Shown: positions 28,064 to 37,750 of the stretch, piece by piece
Layout: each line of letters opens with the position of its first letter
Position numbering within the stretch: position 1 is the stretch's first letter
DNA from: Betaproteobacteria bacterium
Lineage (GTDB): Bacteria > Pseudomonadota > Gammaproteobacteria > Burkholderiales > SG8-39
Length of the DNA: 44,776 bases
Assembly (NCBI GenBank): GCA_022340285.1
Contig: JAJDOG010000034.1
Coordinates: 80,552-125,327, forward strand
Direction: 5' to 3'
Position numbers and translations under genes: made by a program
The notes under the pieces: model-generated
Databases searched by the model: none
What the model was told of the DNA's origin: nothing
The model's input: the letters and a program-made list of their open reading frames with translations, nothing else

Positions 28064-29983
28064 GTGTCCGCGACCGTGAAGGAAACCCTGAGCTTCCAGG
28101 CCGAGGTGAAGCAGCTGCTGCACCTCATGATCCATTCGCTCTACAGCAACAAGGAAATCTTCCTGCGCGAGCTCATCTCGAATGCGTCGGACGCGGCAGA
28201 CAAGCTGCGCTTCGAATCGCTCTCTGATCCGGCGCTGCTCGGCGCGGATTCCGAGCTACGCATCTGCGTGAGCGTCGACCTGGAGGCCCGGACGATAACC
28301 GTTTCGGACAACGGTGTCGGCATGTCCCGGGACGAGGTGGTGACCAATCTCGGCACCATCGCGAAATCGGGGACGCGGGAGTTCCTCGCCACACTCACCG
28401 GGGACCAGGCCAAGGACGCGCACCTCATCGGTCAGTTCGGCGTCGGCTTCTACTCGTCGTTCATCGTTGCGGACCGGGTGACGCTCGTGACGCGCCGCGC
28501 CGGACTGCCCGAGAGCGAGGGCGTGCGCTGGGAGTCGAACGGCGAGGGCGAATATTCCCTCGAGACCACCACGAAGCCGGGCCGGGGGACGGACGTCATC
28601 CTGCACCTGCGCGCCGGCGAGGACGAACTCCTGGACGACATGCGCCTCCGGCAGATCATCCGGCGCTATTCGGATCACATCGCTATCCCGATCCTGATGA
28701 GTAAGCGGGAGTGGGATGAAGAAAAGAAGGCGTATCGTCCTTCGGAAGAGCAGGAGACCGTCAACCAGGCGAGCGCGTTGTGGGCTCGACCGAAATCCGA
28801 GATCACGGAAGACCAGTACCAGGAGTTCTACAAGCACGTCGCGCACGATTTCGAGCCGCCGCTTGCCTGGTCCCACAACCGGGTCGAGGGCCGCCAGGAA
28901 TACACCCAGCTTCTCTACATCCCTTCGCACGCGCAGTTCGACCTGTGGGACCGCGCGAGCCGCAAGGGCCTCAAGCTCTATGTTCGCCGTGTGTTCATCA
29001 TGGACGATGCGGAGTCGCTGCTGCCAGCCTATCTCCGCTTCGTCCGCGGGGTCGTCGATTCGAATGATCTGCCGCTGAACATCTCGCGGGAGATCCTGCA
29101 GGAATCCCGCGACGTCGAGGCGATCCGGGCGGGCTGCGCGCGCCGCGTGCTCACGATGCTCGACGAGCTGGCCGCGAACGAGCAGGAGAAGTACGCGACC
29201 TTCTGGAAAGAATTCGGACGGGTGCTGAAGGAAGGAATCGGCGAGGATCACGCCAATCGCGAGCGGATCGCAAAGCTACTCCGGTTCGCCTCGACGCACG
29301 CCGACACCGAAGCGGAAGACGTTGCGCTGGCCGACTATGTCGGGCGGATGAAGACCGGTCAGGAGGTCATCTACTACGTCACTGCCGAGTCGTTTCTCGC
29401 CGCGCGGAATAGCCCACACCTCGAGGTGTTTCGCGCGAAGGGCGTCGAGGTGCTTCTGCTCCACGATCGGGTGGACGAGTGGGTGGTCGCGAATTTGCCT
29501 GAATTCGACGGCAAGAAGCTGGTTTCCGTGGCGCGTGGCGACCTCGACCTTGCCAAGCTCGACGGCGAAGAGGCGAAGGCCGAGCAGGCGAAAAATGAAG
29601 ACGAGTACAAGGAAGTCCTTGAGCGGCTGAGAGCGGTCCTCGAGAGCCGTGTGAAGGACGTGCGCGTGAGCACCCGGCTCACGTCGTCCCCGGCATGCCT
29701 GGTGGCGGACGAGCTCGACCTGGGCGGCAATCTGCAGCGAATTCTGAAGGCGGTCGGGCAGAACGTTCCCCAGGCCAAACCGATCCTGGAGGTGAACCCG
29801 GCCCACCTGATCATGCAGCGGCTCAAGCACGAACAGCGCCGCTTCGACGACTGGGCGCATCTCCTGTTCGAGCAGTCGCTCCTCGCCGAGGGCGGCACGC
29901 TCGAGGATCCCGCCGGCTTCGTGCGCCGGATGAACGAACTCATGCTCGAGCTCACCGGCCAGGAAGCAAGCCCGTCCAACTAG
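28064..29983 (+). CDS. htpG: Molecular chaperone HtpG (Hsp90)
   Basis: HtpG is the cytosolic bacterial Hsp90, an ATP-driven dimeric chaperone. A GTG start at 28064, 7-8 bases after GGAG, gives 639 residues beginning [19 protein letters not shown], the usual N-terminus; the frame is open upstream but would run through the promoter. GHKL ATPase motifs are present: [11 protein letters not shown] with Glu35 and Asn40, DNGVGM (about 83-88) and [11 protein letters not shown]. The middle domain has the catalytic Arg region ([13 protein letters not shown]). The C-terminal dimerisation domain is intact. It converges with the diguanylate cyclase gene. Confidence 0.97.
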   Translation: MSATVKETLSFQAEVKQLLHLMIHSLYSNKEIFLRELISNASDAADKLRFESLSDPALLGADSELRICVSVDLEARTITVSDNGVGMSRDEVVTNLGTIAKSGTREFLATLTGDQAKDAHLIGQFGVGFYSSFIVADRVTLVTRRAGLPESEGVRWESNGEGEYSLETTTKPGRGTDVILHLRAGEDELLDDMRLRQIIRRYSDHIAIPILMSKREWDEEKKAYRPSEEQETVNQASALWARPKSEITEDQYQEFYKHVAHDFEPPLAWSHNRVEGRQEYTQLLYIPSHAQFDLWDRASRKGLKLYVRRVFIMDDAESLLPAYLRFVRGVVDSNDLPLNISREILQESRDVEAIRAGCARRVLTMLDELAANEQEKYATFWKEFGRVLKEGIGEDHANRERIAKLLRFASTHADTEAEDVALADYVGRMKTGQEVIYYVTAESFLAARNSPHLEVFRAKGVEVLLLHDRVDEWVVANLPEFDGKKLVSVARGDLDLAKLDGEEAKAEQAKNEDEYKEVLERLRAVLESRVKDVRVSTRLTSSPACLVADELDLGGNLQRILKAVGQNVPQAKPILEVNPAHLIMQRLKHEQRRFDDWAHLLFEQSLLAEGGTLEDPAGFVRRMNELMLELTGQEASPSN

Positions 29984-30089
29984 GAAGCTCGGGGGCAGTG
30001 GCCACGCCTGTCGGGCACGATGTTCTTCCTCTCCTTTTCAAGGAGGATGGCTGCGAAGCAGCCGGGGTGGTTCAAGAACGCGTTAAGGA

Positions 30090-31031
30090 CTAGCCGCTCG
30101 AAGCGGCGACCACCCTGTTGCGGCCGGTCTCCTTGGCGCGGTAGAGCGCCTTGTCGGCCCACGCGACGAGCTGCTCAGGCGTGAGATGTGAGTCCGGTGC
30201 GGCGCATGCGACACCCAGGCTGATCGTCACGACCAAGGCAGCCTTGGAAGCTACGTGCGGTATGGCGTGCTCCTCGATGGCTCTTCGGACGCGTTCCGCC
30301 ACCTCTGCGGCGCCCCAAAGCGGCGTGTCCGGCAGGATGAGCGCGAATTCCTCTCCTCCGTAGCGCGCCGCCAGGTCGGTCGGCCGGCGGCAGGATTGGT
30401 GCAGGATCTGGCCGACCTGGCGCAAGCATTCGTCGCCCTGCGTGTGGCCGTAGTGATCGTTGTAGCCCTTGAAATGATCCACGTCGCACAGCGTGAGCGA
30501 CAATGGTTGCCCGTTGCGCATGGCCCGGAGGAGCTCCGTGCGGAGGTGCTCGTCGAATCGCCTTCGATTGGCGAGCCGCGTGAGCCCGTCCTCCCGCGAC
30601 ACGCGCGCCAGCTCCCGGTTCGCCGCCTCGAGCTCCGCCGAGAGCCGCGCGAGGTTTCGATGCATCGTGTCGATGCGCTGCATCGCGCGGATCTTTGCCC
30701 CCAGCACCACCTGGCTCACGGGCTTTACGAGGTAGTCGTCGCCGCCGGCGTCGATCGCCTTGTCGAGGTCCTGGTCCTCGTCGCTCCCCGAAAGAAAGAT
30801 GATGGGGAGCCAGTCGTCTCCGCTGAGCGTACGCAGCCGACGCGCGACCGCGTAACCATCCATGTCCTGCATCGTGACGTCGAGTAGGATCAGGTCGGGG
30901 CGCTCCCGCACGAAGTGCTCGATCCCCTCGTTACCGGATCCGGCACTCGCGGCCTCGTGACCAAGGCGCTTGACCATGGCTTCGAGCGCCGCGCGGATGG
31001 TCCGGGAGTCGTCGACGATAAGAATCTTCAC
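30090..31031 (-). CDS. REC-GGDEF response regulator diguanylate cyclase
   Basis: The protein makes cyclic-di-GMP under control of phosphorylation. It has 313 residues from a GTG at 31031. The receiver domain (1-120) has acidic Asp7-Asp8, phospho-acceptor Asp51 and Lys103. A coiled-coil linker (about 121-145) leads to a GGDEF domain with the active-site motif GGEEF at 225-229 and a metal/substrate segment DVDHFKGYND. An inhibitory site RPTD (216-219), exactly 5 residues before GGEEF, suggests product feedback. The layout is like WspR/PleD. No histidine kinase is nearby. The 106-bp gap to htpG holds only small hairpins (such as GGCTGC-GAA-GCAGCC, 30049-30063). Confidence 0.94.
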   Translation of the reverse strand: MKILIVDDSRTIRAALEAMVKRLGHEAASAGSGNEGIEHFVRERPDLILLDVTMQDMDGYAVARRLRTLSGDDWLPIIFLSGSDEDQDLDKAIDAGGDDYLVKPVSQVVLGAKIRAMQRIDTMHRNLARLSAELEAANRELARVSREDGLTRLANRRRFDEHLRTELLRAMRNGQPLSLTLCDVDHFKGYNDHYGHTQGDECLRQVGQILHQSCRRPTDLAARYGGEEFALILPDTPLWGAAEVAERVRRAIEEHAIPHVASKAALVVTISLGVACAAPDSHLTPEQLVAWADKALYRAKETGRNRVVAASSG

Positions 31032-31109
31032 GCCCGCCCCGTGCGGCGCGCCGGCCGGCCGGTGCCGGTGCGACTGGCGGCGGGCGTTCGGATCGGCACG
31101 GCGAGCGAC

Positions 31110-31613
31110 TCAGAGTTGCGCCAGCATCGCCTCGGCGCCGGAGACCTCGTATTTCCCGGGCGCCTCGATATTGACCTTCTTGACGACGCCGTCTTCGACC
31201 AGCAGCGAGTAGCGCCTCGCCCGGATTCCCCAGCCGCGTCCGGTCATGTCCTGCTCGAGGCCGAGCTTCTTCGTGTAGTCGGCCTGGCCGTCGGCCAGCA
31301 TCCGAACCTTGTCGACCGCGTGCTGGTCGCGCCCCCACGCGCCCATGACCCACACGTCATTGACCGAAATGCACCAGATCTCGTCGACACCCTTCGTGCG
31401 AAGGGCATCGTAGTTCTGCACGTAGCTCGGCACGTGCTTCGCCGAGCAGGTCGGCGTGAAGGCGCCGGGCAGTCCGATGATCACGATCTTCTTCCCTTTC
31501 GCGAGCTCGGAGACCTTGTGTTTGGTCGGGCCGATCGGGCAGCCGGGCAGGTCGGTCTCATTGTGCTCCTCGAGTTCGCCGTCGGGCAGGCGATCGCCGG
31601 CTTTTATGGTCAT
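31110..31613 (-). CDS. Peroxiredoxin, Prx5 type
   Basis: The enzyme reduces hydrogen peroxide and organic peroxides with a thiol donor. It has 167 residues from the ATG at 31613, 6 bases after AAGGAG. The peroxidatic motif PGAFTPTC gives Pro49, Thr53 and Cys56, and the active-site Arg is probably in the GIRARRYSLLVEDG region. It belongs to the AhpC/TSA, Prx5 subfamily (GCPIGPTKHKVSEL near the N-terminus is typical). It lies 78 bp upstream of the REC-GGDEF gene on the same strand. It is divergent from the GspE-type gene. Confidence 0.92.
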   Translation of the reverse strand: MTIKAGDRLPDGELEEHNETDLPGCPIGPTKHKVSELAKGKKIVIIGLPGAFTPTCSAKHVPSYVQNYDALRTKGVDEIWCISVNDVWVMGAWGRDQHAVDKVRMLADGQADYTKKLGLEQDMTGRGWGIRARRYSLLVEDGVVKKVNIEAPGKYEVSGAEAMLAQL

Positions 31614-31658
31614 CTGCACTCCTTTTCTGTTCCTACGCCGCCAATGTTGGAGGCGTGT

Positions 31659-31739
31659 ATGAGCCAGTCCGAGGCGAGAATCGCCGATCTCGCACACAAA
31701 GTCAAAAACCGTCACGCGCTCGGCGCCAAAAGGCATTGA
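31659..31739 (+). CDS. Possible 26-residue small ORF
   Basis: An ATG at 31659, about 6 bases after GGAGG, opens a short basic peptide (MSQSEARIADLAHKVKN..., ending KRH) that stops at 31739, just beside the promoter of the next gene. No known family is recognised. It lies in the 175-bp divergent gap between the peroxiredoxin and the GspE-type gene. It could be a real small protein, a leader peptide or chance. Confidence 0.2.
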   Translation: MSQSEARIADLAHKVKNRHALGAKRH

Positions 31740-31765
31740 GGCAGAAGGGGTTTACGGGCTATATT
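31736..31765 (+). promoter_or_regulatory. Sigma-70 promoter before the GspE-type gene
   Basis: A -35 box TTGAGG (31736-31741) and a -10 box TATATT (31760-31765) are 18 bp apart; the start would be near 31772, with a 17-base leader. The -10 box sits in the loop of a small inverted repeat, ACGGGC (31754-31759) with GCCCGT (31767-31772), which could be an operator. Confidence 0.5.
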
Positions 31766-31788
31766 CGCCCGTCATTTCCCCTACGCTT

Positions 31789-33588
31789 ATGGCCGTCGCC
31801 GCAGTCGCTAACGAAGAACGCCGCCTGACCCTCCAGGAAGTGGTGAACGCCCTGGTCGCGGACGGTCTCGTGCCGCGCGAGGAGTGCGAGCGTCTGATCG
31901 TCGAGCGGCGCATGCACCGCGGCGGTCTGCACCCTCTCGTGGTGCTCGCCGACCAGAAATGGAAATCGGCTGTCCCGCCCCACAAGCTGCTGCACATCGA
32001 AACCCTCACCGAGTGGTTCGCCGGCAAGGTCGGACTGCCATACTTTCACGTCGATCCGCTGAAGATCAATTTCTCGTCGGTGACAGAGATCATGTCGAGC
32101 GCCTACGCCGAGCGCTTCAAGATCCTGCCGGTCGAAGTCACGAGCAAGGAGGCGGTCATCGCGACCGCCGAGCCGTACTTGCGCGAGTGGGAGCAGGAGC
32201 TTTCCCGGATCCTGAAGCTCGAGATCAAGCGCGTCTTCGCGAATCCGCTCGACATCAATCGCTACATCGTCGAGTTCTATAACCTCGCCAAGTCGGTCAA
32301 GCGGGCAGCCAAGAACGGGGAAGGCCGGTCCGATCTCTCGAACTTCGAGCAGCTTGTCGAGCTCGGAAAGACCAATCGCCAGCTCGACGCGAACGACCAG
32401 CACATCGTCCACATCGTCGATTGGCTGTGGCAGTACGCCTTCGACCAGCGCGCGAGTGACATCCACATCGAGCCGCGCCGCGACCTGGGCAACGTGCGGT
32501 TCCGGATCGACGGCGTGCTGCACAGCGTCTACACCCTGCCGATGCCGGTCGTATCGGCGATGACGAGCCGGATCAAGATCCTCGGGCGAATGGACGTCGT
32601 CGAGAAGCGGCGGCCGCAGGACGGTCGGGTCAAGACGCGCACGGGAGAGGGCCAGGAGGTGGAGCTGCGCCTGTCGACCCTGCCGACTGCCTTCGGCGAG
32701 AAGCTCGTGATGCGCATCTTCGATCCGGAAGTGCTGGTCAAGGACTTCACGGATCTCGGCTTTTCCGCGGAGGACAAGGGCCGCTGGAACGACATGACCT
32801 CGAAGCCCAACGGGATCATTCTCGTCACCGGGCCTACCGGGTCGGGGAAGACAACGACCCTGTATTCGACGCTCAAGTCGCTCGCGACCCCCGAGGTAAA
32901 CGTCTGCACCATCGAAGACCCGATCGAGATGATCGAGCCGGCGTTCAACCAGATGCAGGTCCAAACCGCTATCGACCTCTCGTTTCCCGAGGGCGTGCGC
33001 GCGCTCATGCGGCAGGATCCCGACATCATCATGGTCGGCGAAATCCGCGATCTCGAGACCGCCGAGATGGCCATCCAGGCTGCGCTGACGGGACACCTGG
33101 TGCTCTCCACATTGCACACGAACGACGCGGCGTCGGCCGTCACGCGACTGCTCGACCTCGGCGTGCCGTCATATCTGCTGAATGCCACCATTCTCGGCGT
33201 GATGGCGCAGCGGCTGGTCCGCACGCTATGCCCGCAATGCAAGCAGAAGGTGCCCTTCGGCACGGATCGAGCCGCCGATGTGTCCTGGGACGAGCTCGTC
33301 ACACCATGGAAGGCGCGTCGTCCAAGTCACGTCTATCGCCCTGTCGGTTGTCTCGAGTGCCGGATGACCGGTTTCCGCGGTCGCAGCGGCATCTACGAAG
33401 TGATGATGCTATCGCCGGCCGTCAAGAAGCTGATTGCCGGGCAGGCCGACCTTGGCCAGATCCGTGAGCTTGCCTACAAGGAGGGCATGAAGAGCCTGCG
33501 CATCAGCGGCGCGATGAAGGTCGCAGCCGGGCTCACCACGTTCGAGGAAGTTCTCAAGGCCGCTCCGCCTCACCAACAGGACAACTAG
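31789..33588 (+). CDS. GspE/PilB-type secretion ATPase, orphan
   Basis: A 599-residue type II/IV secretion superfamily ATPase. The N-terminal region (about 10-170) resembles the GspE N-domain, starting RLTLQEVVNALVADGLV. The ATPase core has Walker A GPTGSGKTTT (about 347-356), the Asp box and Walker B-like MVGEIRDLETAE (about 415), and the His box TLHTNDAASAVTRL. A zinc-type tetracysteine follows: CPQC near 481 and CLEC near 521, as in GspE and PilB. No pseudopilin, GspF, PilC or PilT gene is near. It pairs only with the c-di-GMP gene 7 bp downstream, so it may serve a pilus or secretion machine encoded elsewhere. Confidence 0.9.
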   Translation: MAVAAVANEERRLTLQEVVNALVADGLVPREECERLIVERRMHRGGLHPLVVLADQKWKSAVPPHKLLHIETLTEWFAGKVGLPYFHVDPLKINFSSVTEIMSSAYAERFKILPVEVTSKEAVIATAEPYLREWEQELSRILKLEIKRVFANPLDINRYIVEFYNLAKSVKRAAKNGEGRSDLSNFEQLVELGKTNRQLDANDQHIVHIVDWLWQYAFDQRASDIHIEPRRDLGNVRFRIDGVLHSVYTLPMPVVSAMTSRIKILGRMDVVEKRRPQDGRVKTRTGEGQEVELRLSTLPTAFGEKLVMRIFDPEVLVKDFTDLGFSAEDKGRWNDMTSKPNGIILVTGPTGSGKTTTLYSTLKSLATPEVNVCTIEDPIEMIEPAFNQMQVQTAIDLSFPEGVRALMRQDPDIIMVGEIRDLETAEMAIQAALTGHLVLSTLHTNDAASAVTRLLDLGVPSYLLNATILGVMAQRLVRTLCPQCKQKVPFGTDRAADVSWDELVTPWKARRPSHVYRPVGCLECRMTGFRGRSGIYEVMMLSPAVKKLIAGQADLGQIRELAYKEGMKSLRISGAMKVAAGLTTFEEVLKAAPPHQQDN

Positions 33589-33595
33589 GCGCGCC

Positions 33596-36500
33596 ATGGC
33601 GTCATCGCCTTCACCACCCGAGGCGCGTGCGGCGATGCTTCCGGAGGGGATTCGAACCGATCTGCCCAGAGTCATTGCGCTTGCCGTCGTGTATTTCGCC
33701 GTCGCATGGCTCGCCCTGCGCATCAAAGTCATCCACGACGCGGTGCCGGTGGTCGCGCCTGCGACCGGACTTGCCGTGGCAGCGCTCGTGCTCTTCGGGC
33801 GGAGAGTCGTCCTTGGCGTACTGATCGGCGCGTTCGGTGCGTACTTGGCAGCGGGCATTCCGCTCTGGGTTGCGGTTCCGCTTACCCTTGGCGTCGCGCT
33901 GACCGCCCTAGTCGGGGCATGGTTGCTCGTGAGCACCCCGGATTTTCGCTACTCATGCGCGCGCGGCCGCGACGTCTTCGCATTTGTGAGCCTGGCGGTC
34001 ATTTGTGCGCCACTGGTCGGCGCGTCGATCGGAATCGGGGCCCTGTGGGCGGGCGATCTTCTGGCCATCGATCACGCGGGGGTTGTCTGGCTGGGAATCT
34101 GGGCCAGCGAAGCGCTTGGGATCCTCCTCGTCGCGCCTGTTGTGTTCGGCTGGGTGCCGCAGCCACGCCCTGACCGTCGCACTGTGGCGATCGCCGGCTA
34201 CGCTGTCGTGATCGCGTTCTCGTTGTTGTTCGGGGCATATCTGGTCGCGGGCGTACTGGGCGAGGGACACGGACTGCCCGCGGTGGCGTTCGTCCTGGCG
34301 CCGCTCGCCGTGCTGCCCGCGATCCGACTATCGCTGCGCGAGGTGGCCACGTTCAACGTGGGCCTGGCGGCTCTGTGCGTCCTCGGCGTGGCGGGTGCCG
34401 ACCTGCCCCTCGGCTCCGAGCCTGTTTATGCGGACGTCGTGACGCTGCAGGCCATGCTCGCGGCGCTTGCGCTGCTGACCCTCTCGTTGTCGGCGACCGG
34501 GGCGGCAAGCCGGGCGGCGCACGCCCGTATGCGCGAGAGCGAGGCTCGGTTCCGGAGCCTGACCGAGATGTTGGCGGACTGGTATTGGGAGATGGACGAG
34601 CAGTTCCGCTTCACCTCCATTTCGGGCAGGGTGGAGGCGACAACCGGGGTGAGGCCGGATTCACTCATCGGGAGAACCCGCTGGGAGATAGAGGGGCTCG
34701 AGCCCGCCGACGGCACGTGGGACCCGCATCGCGAAGACCTGGAGGCCCATCGACCGTTCCGTGAATTTCCCGTGCGCCGCGAACTGGCGGACGGCAGCGT
34801 GCGGCATGCGCTGCTGAGCGGGGACCCGGTCCTGGATGATGTGGGCGAGTTCCACGGCTATCGCGGGGTAGGGCGGGACGTGACGCAACAGGTCGTGGCC
34901 GAGCAGGCGCTGCGCGAGTCGGGACAACTCTTCGCCCACCTTTTTCACTCGAGCCCGCAGGCGATGGCGCTCAGCCGATTCTCCGACCAGGTCGTTACCG
35001 AGGTCAACGAGGCTTGGTGCGCGCTTTCCGGCGTGAAGCGTGAGGAAGCCATCGGTCGCACGCTGGCGGAGCTCGACCTGATGGAGAATCCGCAAGTGCG
35101 CGAGGCTTCGTTCCGCGAGCTTGCAGCCCGGGGAACGGTGCAGAACGTCGGGCTCCGGTTCCGTTCGCGCAGCGGCCGGATCGCCGAGGTGCTGCTCTCG
35201 GCGTCCGTGGTCGAGCTCGGCGGCGAGCGGTGCGTCATCGGCTCCCTCGTCGATGTCTCCGAGCGCAATCAGGTGGAACGTGAATTGCGGGAGTCGCGCG
35301 GACGCCTGGAGGCGATCTTCCGCGGCAGTCCGCAGCCCCTCGCGCTGTCCGCGTTCGACGACGCACGGATCATCGACGTGAACGATGCCTGGGAGCGAAC
35401 ATTCGGCTATGCCCGTGGAACGATCGTTGGTAACAGCTTTGCGCGGATCGGACTCTGGGTCGACCTCGATCAGCGCGAGCGCATGTACGACACGCTGCGC
35501 GCGACCGGATCGGTGCGAGAGGTCGAGTGCCGCTGGCGCAGGCCCTCGGGCGAGATCGTCGACGTGCTTTTCTCCGGAGAACGCGCCGAGCTCGCCGGCG
35601 AGACGGTCCTGCTGTCAACCTGCATGGATGTCACCGAGCGCCGGCGTGCCGAGCGCCTCCTCCACGAATCGGAGCAGCGCTTCGCGAAGATCTTTCACGC
35701 GAGCCCGGTACCGATCGTCATCAGCGTGCCGGAAGACGGCCGGTATCTCGAGGTGAACGAAGCCTGGTCGAATTTCTTCGGTTATCCCATGGATGCCGTC
35801 GCGGGTCGAACCTCCCTCGAGCTCGGGATCTGGACCGCCGAGGCGGACCGCGCGGAATTCGCTTCAAAGCTCGCGAGTGAGGGGCGGGTGCGCAACTTCG
35901 AGTACCGGATGCGCAAGCACTCCGGAGAGCTCGCCGACGTGCTGGTGTCGACCGAGACCATCGATCTTGCGGGCGAGGAGCGTCTCCTGACCTCGGTGAT
36001 GGATATCACCGATCTCAAGCGCGTCGAACGCCAGCTCCAGGCCAGTGAAAGGCGGTTCCGCGACTTCGCGGAAGCGGCCGGCGAGTATGTCTGGGAGACC
36101 GACGTCGACGGTCGCTACACCTACGTCTCCCGCCGGGTCGAACAGGTGCTCGGCTATCCGCGGGAGGAGATGTACGGGCGCAGGCCCACGGAGTTCATGC
36201 CGCCGGGCGAGGTCGAGCAGATCCAGTCGGTGCTAGGGGAGGCGATCGCGAAGGGGGAGCCCTTCCGCAACGTCGAGCTGCGGTCGCTCACGCGTGCCGG
36301 AAGCCTGGTCTGGCAACTGGTGAGCGGTGTGCCGATCCGCGACGAGATGGGGCTCGTCCGGGGCTACCGGGGCACGGCGATGGAGATCACCGAGCGCAAG
36401 CAGGCAGAGCGGCGCATCGAGGAGCTTGCCACCCGCGATCCGCTCACCGGGTTGCCGAACCGACTGCTGCTCGCGGACCGCCTCGGCCAGGGCCTGCTCA

Positions 36501-37735
36501 GCGCGCAGCGCGCCGGCGACATGCTCGGTGTGCTGTTCGTCGACCTCGATCACTTCAAGAACATCAACGACACGCTCGGTCACCAGGCGGGCGACCTGCT
36601 CCTCAAGGAAGTGGCACGCCGCCTCGGTGGCGTCGTGCGCAAGGGCGATACGCTGTCGCGCCAGGGGGGCGACGAGTTCGTCGTCGTGCTCGAGGGACTG
36701 AAGACACCGGATGATGCCGGCCAGGTTGCGCAGAAGGTCCTCAATTCGCTGGCCCAGCCCTGCGAGATCGAAGGCCACCGGATCGTCACTTCGGGCAGCG
36801 TCGGAATCGCCGTCTATCCGAGCGACGGCGCGGACGCGGCGACATTGATGCGGCACGCGGACACGGCCATGTACGCGGCGAAGTCTAGCGGACGCAAGAA
36901 CTACCAGTTCTTCTCGGCCGACATGAACCTGCGCACGACCGAGCGGCTCCAGCTCGAAGAGGCGATGCGCGGCGCGCTGGAGCGGGGCGAACTGCGCGTG
37001 TACTTCCAGCCCCGGGTCGATATCACGAGCGGCCGGCTCACCGGCGCCGAGGCGCTCCTGCGCTGGGCGCATCCCGAGCACGGTCTGGTCGGCCCCGACC
37101 GGTTCATGCGGGTCCTGGAAGAGACCGGGATGATCCACACATTCGGCGAGTGGGTCCTGCAGCAGGCCTGCAATCAGACCAAGGCCTGGAATGCCCTGCA
37201 TGGGCCGCCGTTCGCGATTGCCGTGAACGTATCGCCCAAGCAGTTCAACCAGGCGCTCATCGGGCGCGTGAGCGAGGCCCTCCAGACAAGCGGACTCGAG
37301 CCGGAGCTGCTCGAGATCGAAGTCACCGAGCGTGCCCTGACGCGTCATATCGAGGACAGCCGGGCGTTGACGAGAAAGCTCCGCGAGCTGGGCGTGCGCA
37401 TCGTCGTCGACGATTTCGGAACCGGCTATTCGTCCATGAGCGAATTGCGGCGCCTCGGCGTACACGCGATCAAGATCGACCGCTCGTTCGTGCGGTTGAT
37501 GGGAACCAGCCAGGACGATCGCGTCGTGGTGCGCGCAATCATCGACATGGCTCGCAGCCTGCAGCTGGACACGATCGCGGAGGGCGTGGAGCGCGAATCG
37601 GAGCTCCACCTCCTGCGCGACATGGGTTGCGACGAGTACATGGGCAACCTGCTCCAGCCGCCCGTTCCCGCGGGCGAGTTCGAGCGCTCGATGCTGCGCA
37701 CGGCGAGCATCTTCGCGTTCCCGCGGCGCGGTTGA
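33596..37735 (+). CDS. MASE1-PASx5-GGDEF-EAL cyclic-di-GMP sensor protein
   Basis: A 1379-residue membrane sensor. A MASE1 membrane domain (about 20-305, eight or so spans, VVAPATGLAVAALVLFG early) is followed by five PAS domains beginning near residues 320, 447, 573, 699 and 822, spaced 123-127 residues. Then comes a GGDEF domain with GGDEF near 1024 and TRDPLTGLPNRLLLADRL at its start, and an EAL domain with EALLRW near 1151, VNVSPKQF, and DDFGTGYSS. Both catalytic motifs look intact, so it could make or degrade c-di-GMP. It starts 7 bp after the ATPase gene with a poor ribosome site, implying coupling. Confidence 0.94.
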   Translation: MASSPSPPEARAAMLPEGIRTDLPRVIALAVVYFAVAWLALRIKVIHDAVPVVAPATGLAVAALVLFGRRVVLGVLIGAFGAYLAAGIPLWVAVPLTLGVALTALVGAWLLVSTPDFRYSCARGRDVFAFVSLAVICAPLVGASIGIGALWAGDLLAIDHAGVVWLGIWASEALGILLVAPVVFGWVPQPRPDRRTVAIAGYAVVIAFSLLFGAYLVAGVLGEGHGLPAVAFVLAPLAVLPAIRLSLREVATFNVGLAALCVLGVAGADLPLGSEPVYADVVTLQAMLAALALLTLSLSATGAASRAAHARMRESEARFRSLTEMLADWYWEMDEQFRFTSISGRVEATTGVRPDSLIGRTRWEIEGLEPADGTWDPHREDLEAHRPFREFPVRRELADGSVRHALLSGDPVLDDVGEFHGYRGVGRDVTQQVVAEQALRESGQLFAHLFHSSPQAMALSRFSDQVVTEVNEAWCALSGVKREEAIGRTLAELDLMENPQVREASFRELAARGTVQNVGLRFRSRSGRIAEVLLSASVVELGGERCVIGSLVDVSERNQVERELRESRGRLEAIFRGSPQPLALSAFDDARIIDVNDAWERTFGYARGTIVGNSFARIGLWVDLDQRERMYDTLRATGSVREVECRWRRPSGEIVDVLFSGERAELAGETVLLSTCMDVTERRRAERLLHESEQRFAKIFHASPVPIVISVPEDGRYLEVNEAWSNFFGYPMDAVAGRTSLELGIWTAEADRAEFASKLASEGRVRNFEYRMRKHSGELADVLVSTETIDLAGEERLLTSVMDITDLKRVERQLQASERRFRDFAEAAGEYVWETDVDGRYTYVSRRVEQVLGYPREEMYGRRPTEFMPPGEVEQIQSVLGEAIAKGEPFRNVELRSLTRAGSLVWQLVSGVPIRDEMGLVRGYRGTAMEITERKQAERRIEELATRDPLTGLPNRLLLADRLGQGLLSAQRAGDMLGVLFVDLDHFKNINDTLGHQAGDLLLKEVARRLGGVVRKGDTLSRQGGDEFVVVLEGLKTPDDAGQVAQKVLNSLAQPCEIEGHRIVTSGSVGIAVYPSDGADAATLMRHADTAMYAAKSSGRKNYQFFSADMNLRTTERLQLEEAMRGALERGELRVYFQPRVDITSGRLTGAEALLRWAHPEHGLVGPDRFMRVLEETGMIHTFGEWVLQQACNQTKAWNALHGPPFAIAVNVSPKQFNQALIGRVSEALQTSGLEPELLEIEVTERALTRHIEDSRALTRKLRELGVRIVVDDFGTGYSSMSELRRLGVHAIKIDRSFVRLMGTSQDDRVVVRAIIDMARSLQLDTIAEGVERESELHLLRDMGCDEYMGNLLQPPVPAGEFERSMLRTASIFAFPRRG

Positions 37736-37750
37736 CTAAGCTTCATTGAT

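Noticed and set aside
28007-28064. Earlier in-frame start for htpG
   Set aside because: It lies within the sigma-32 promoter and upstream of the expected transcript start, without a ribosome site.
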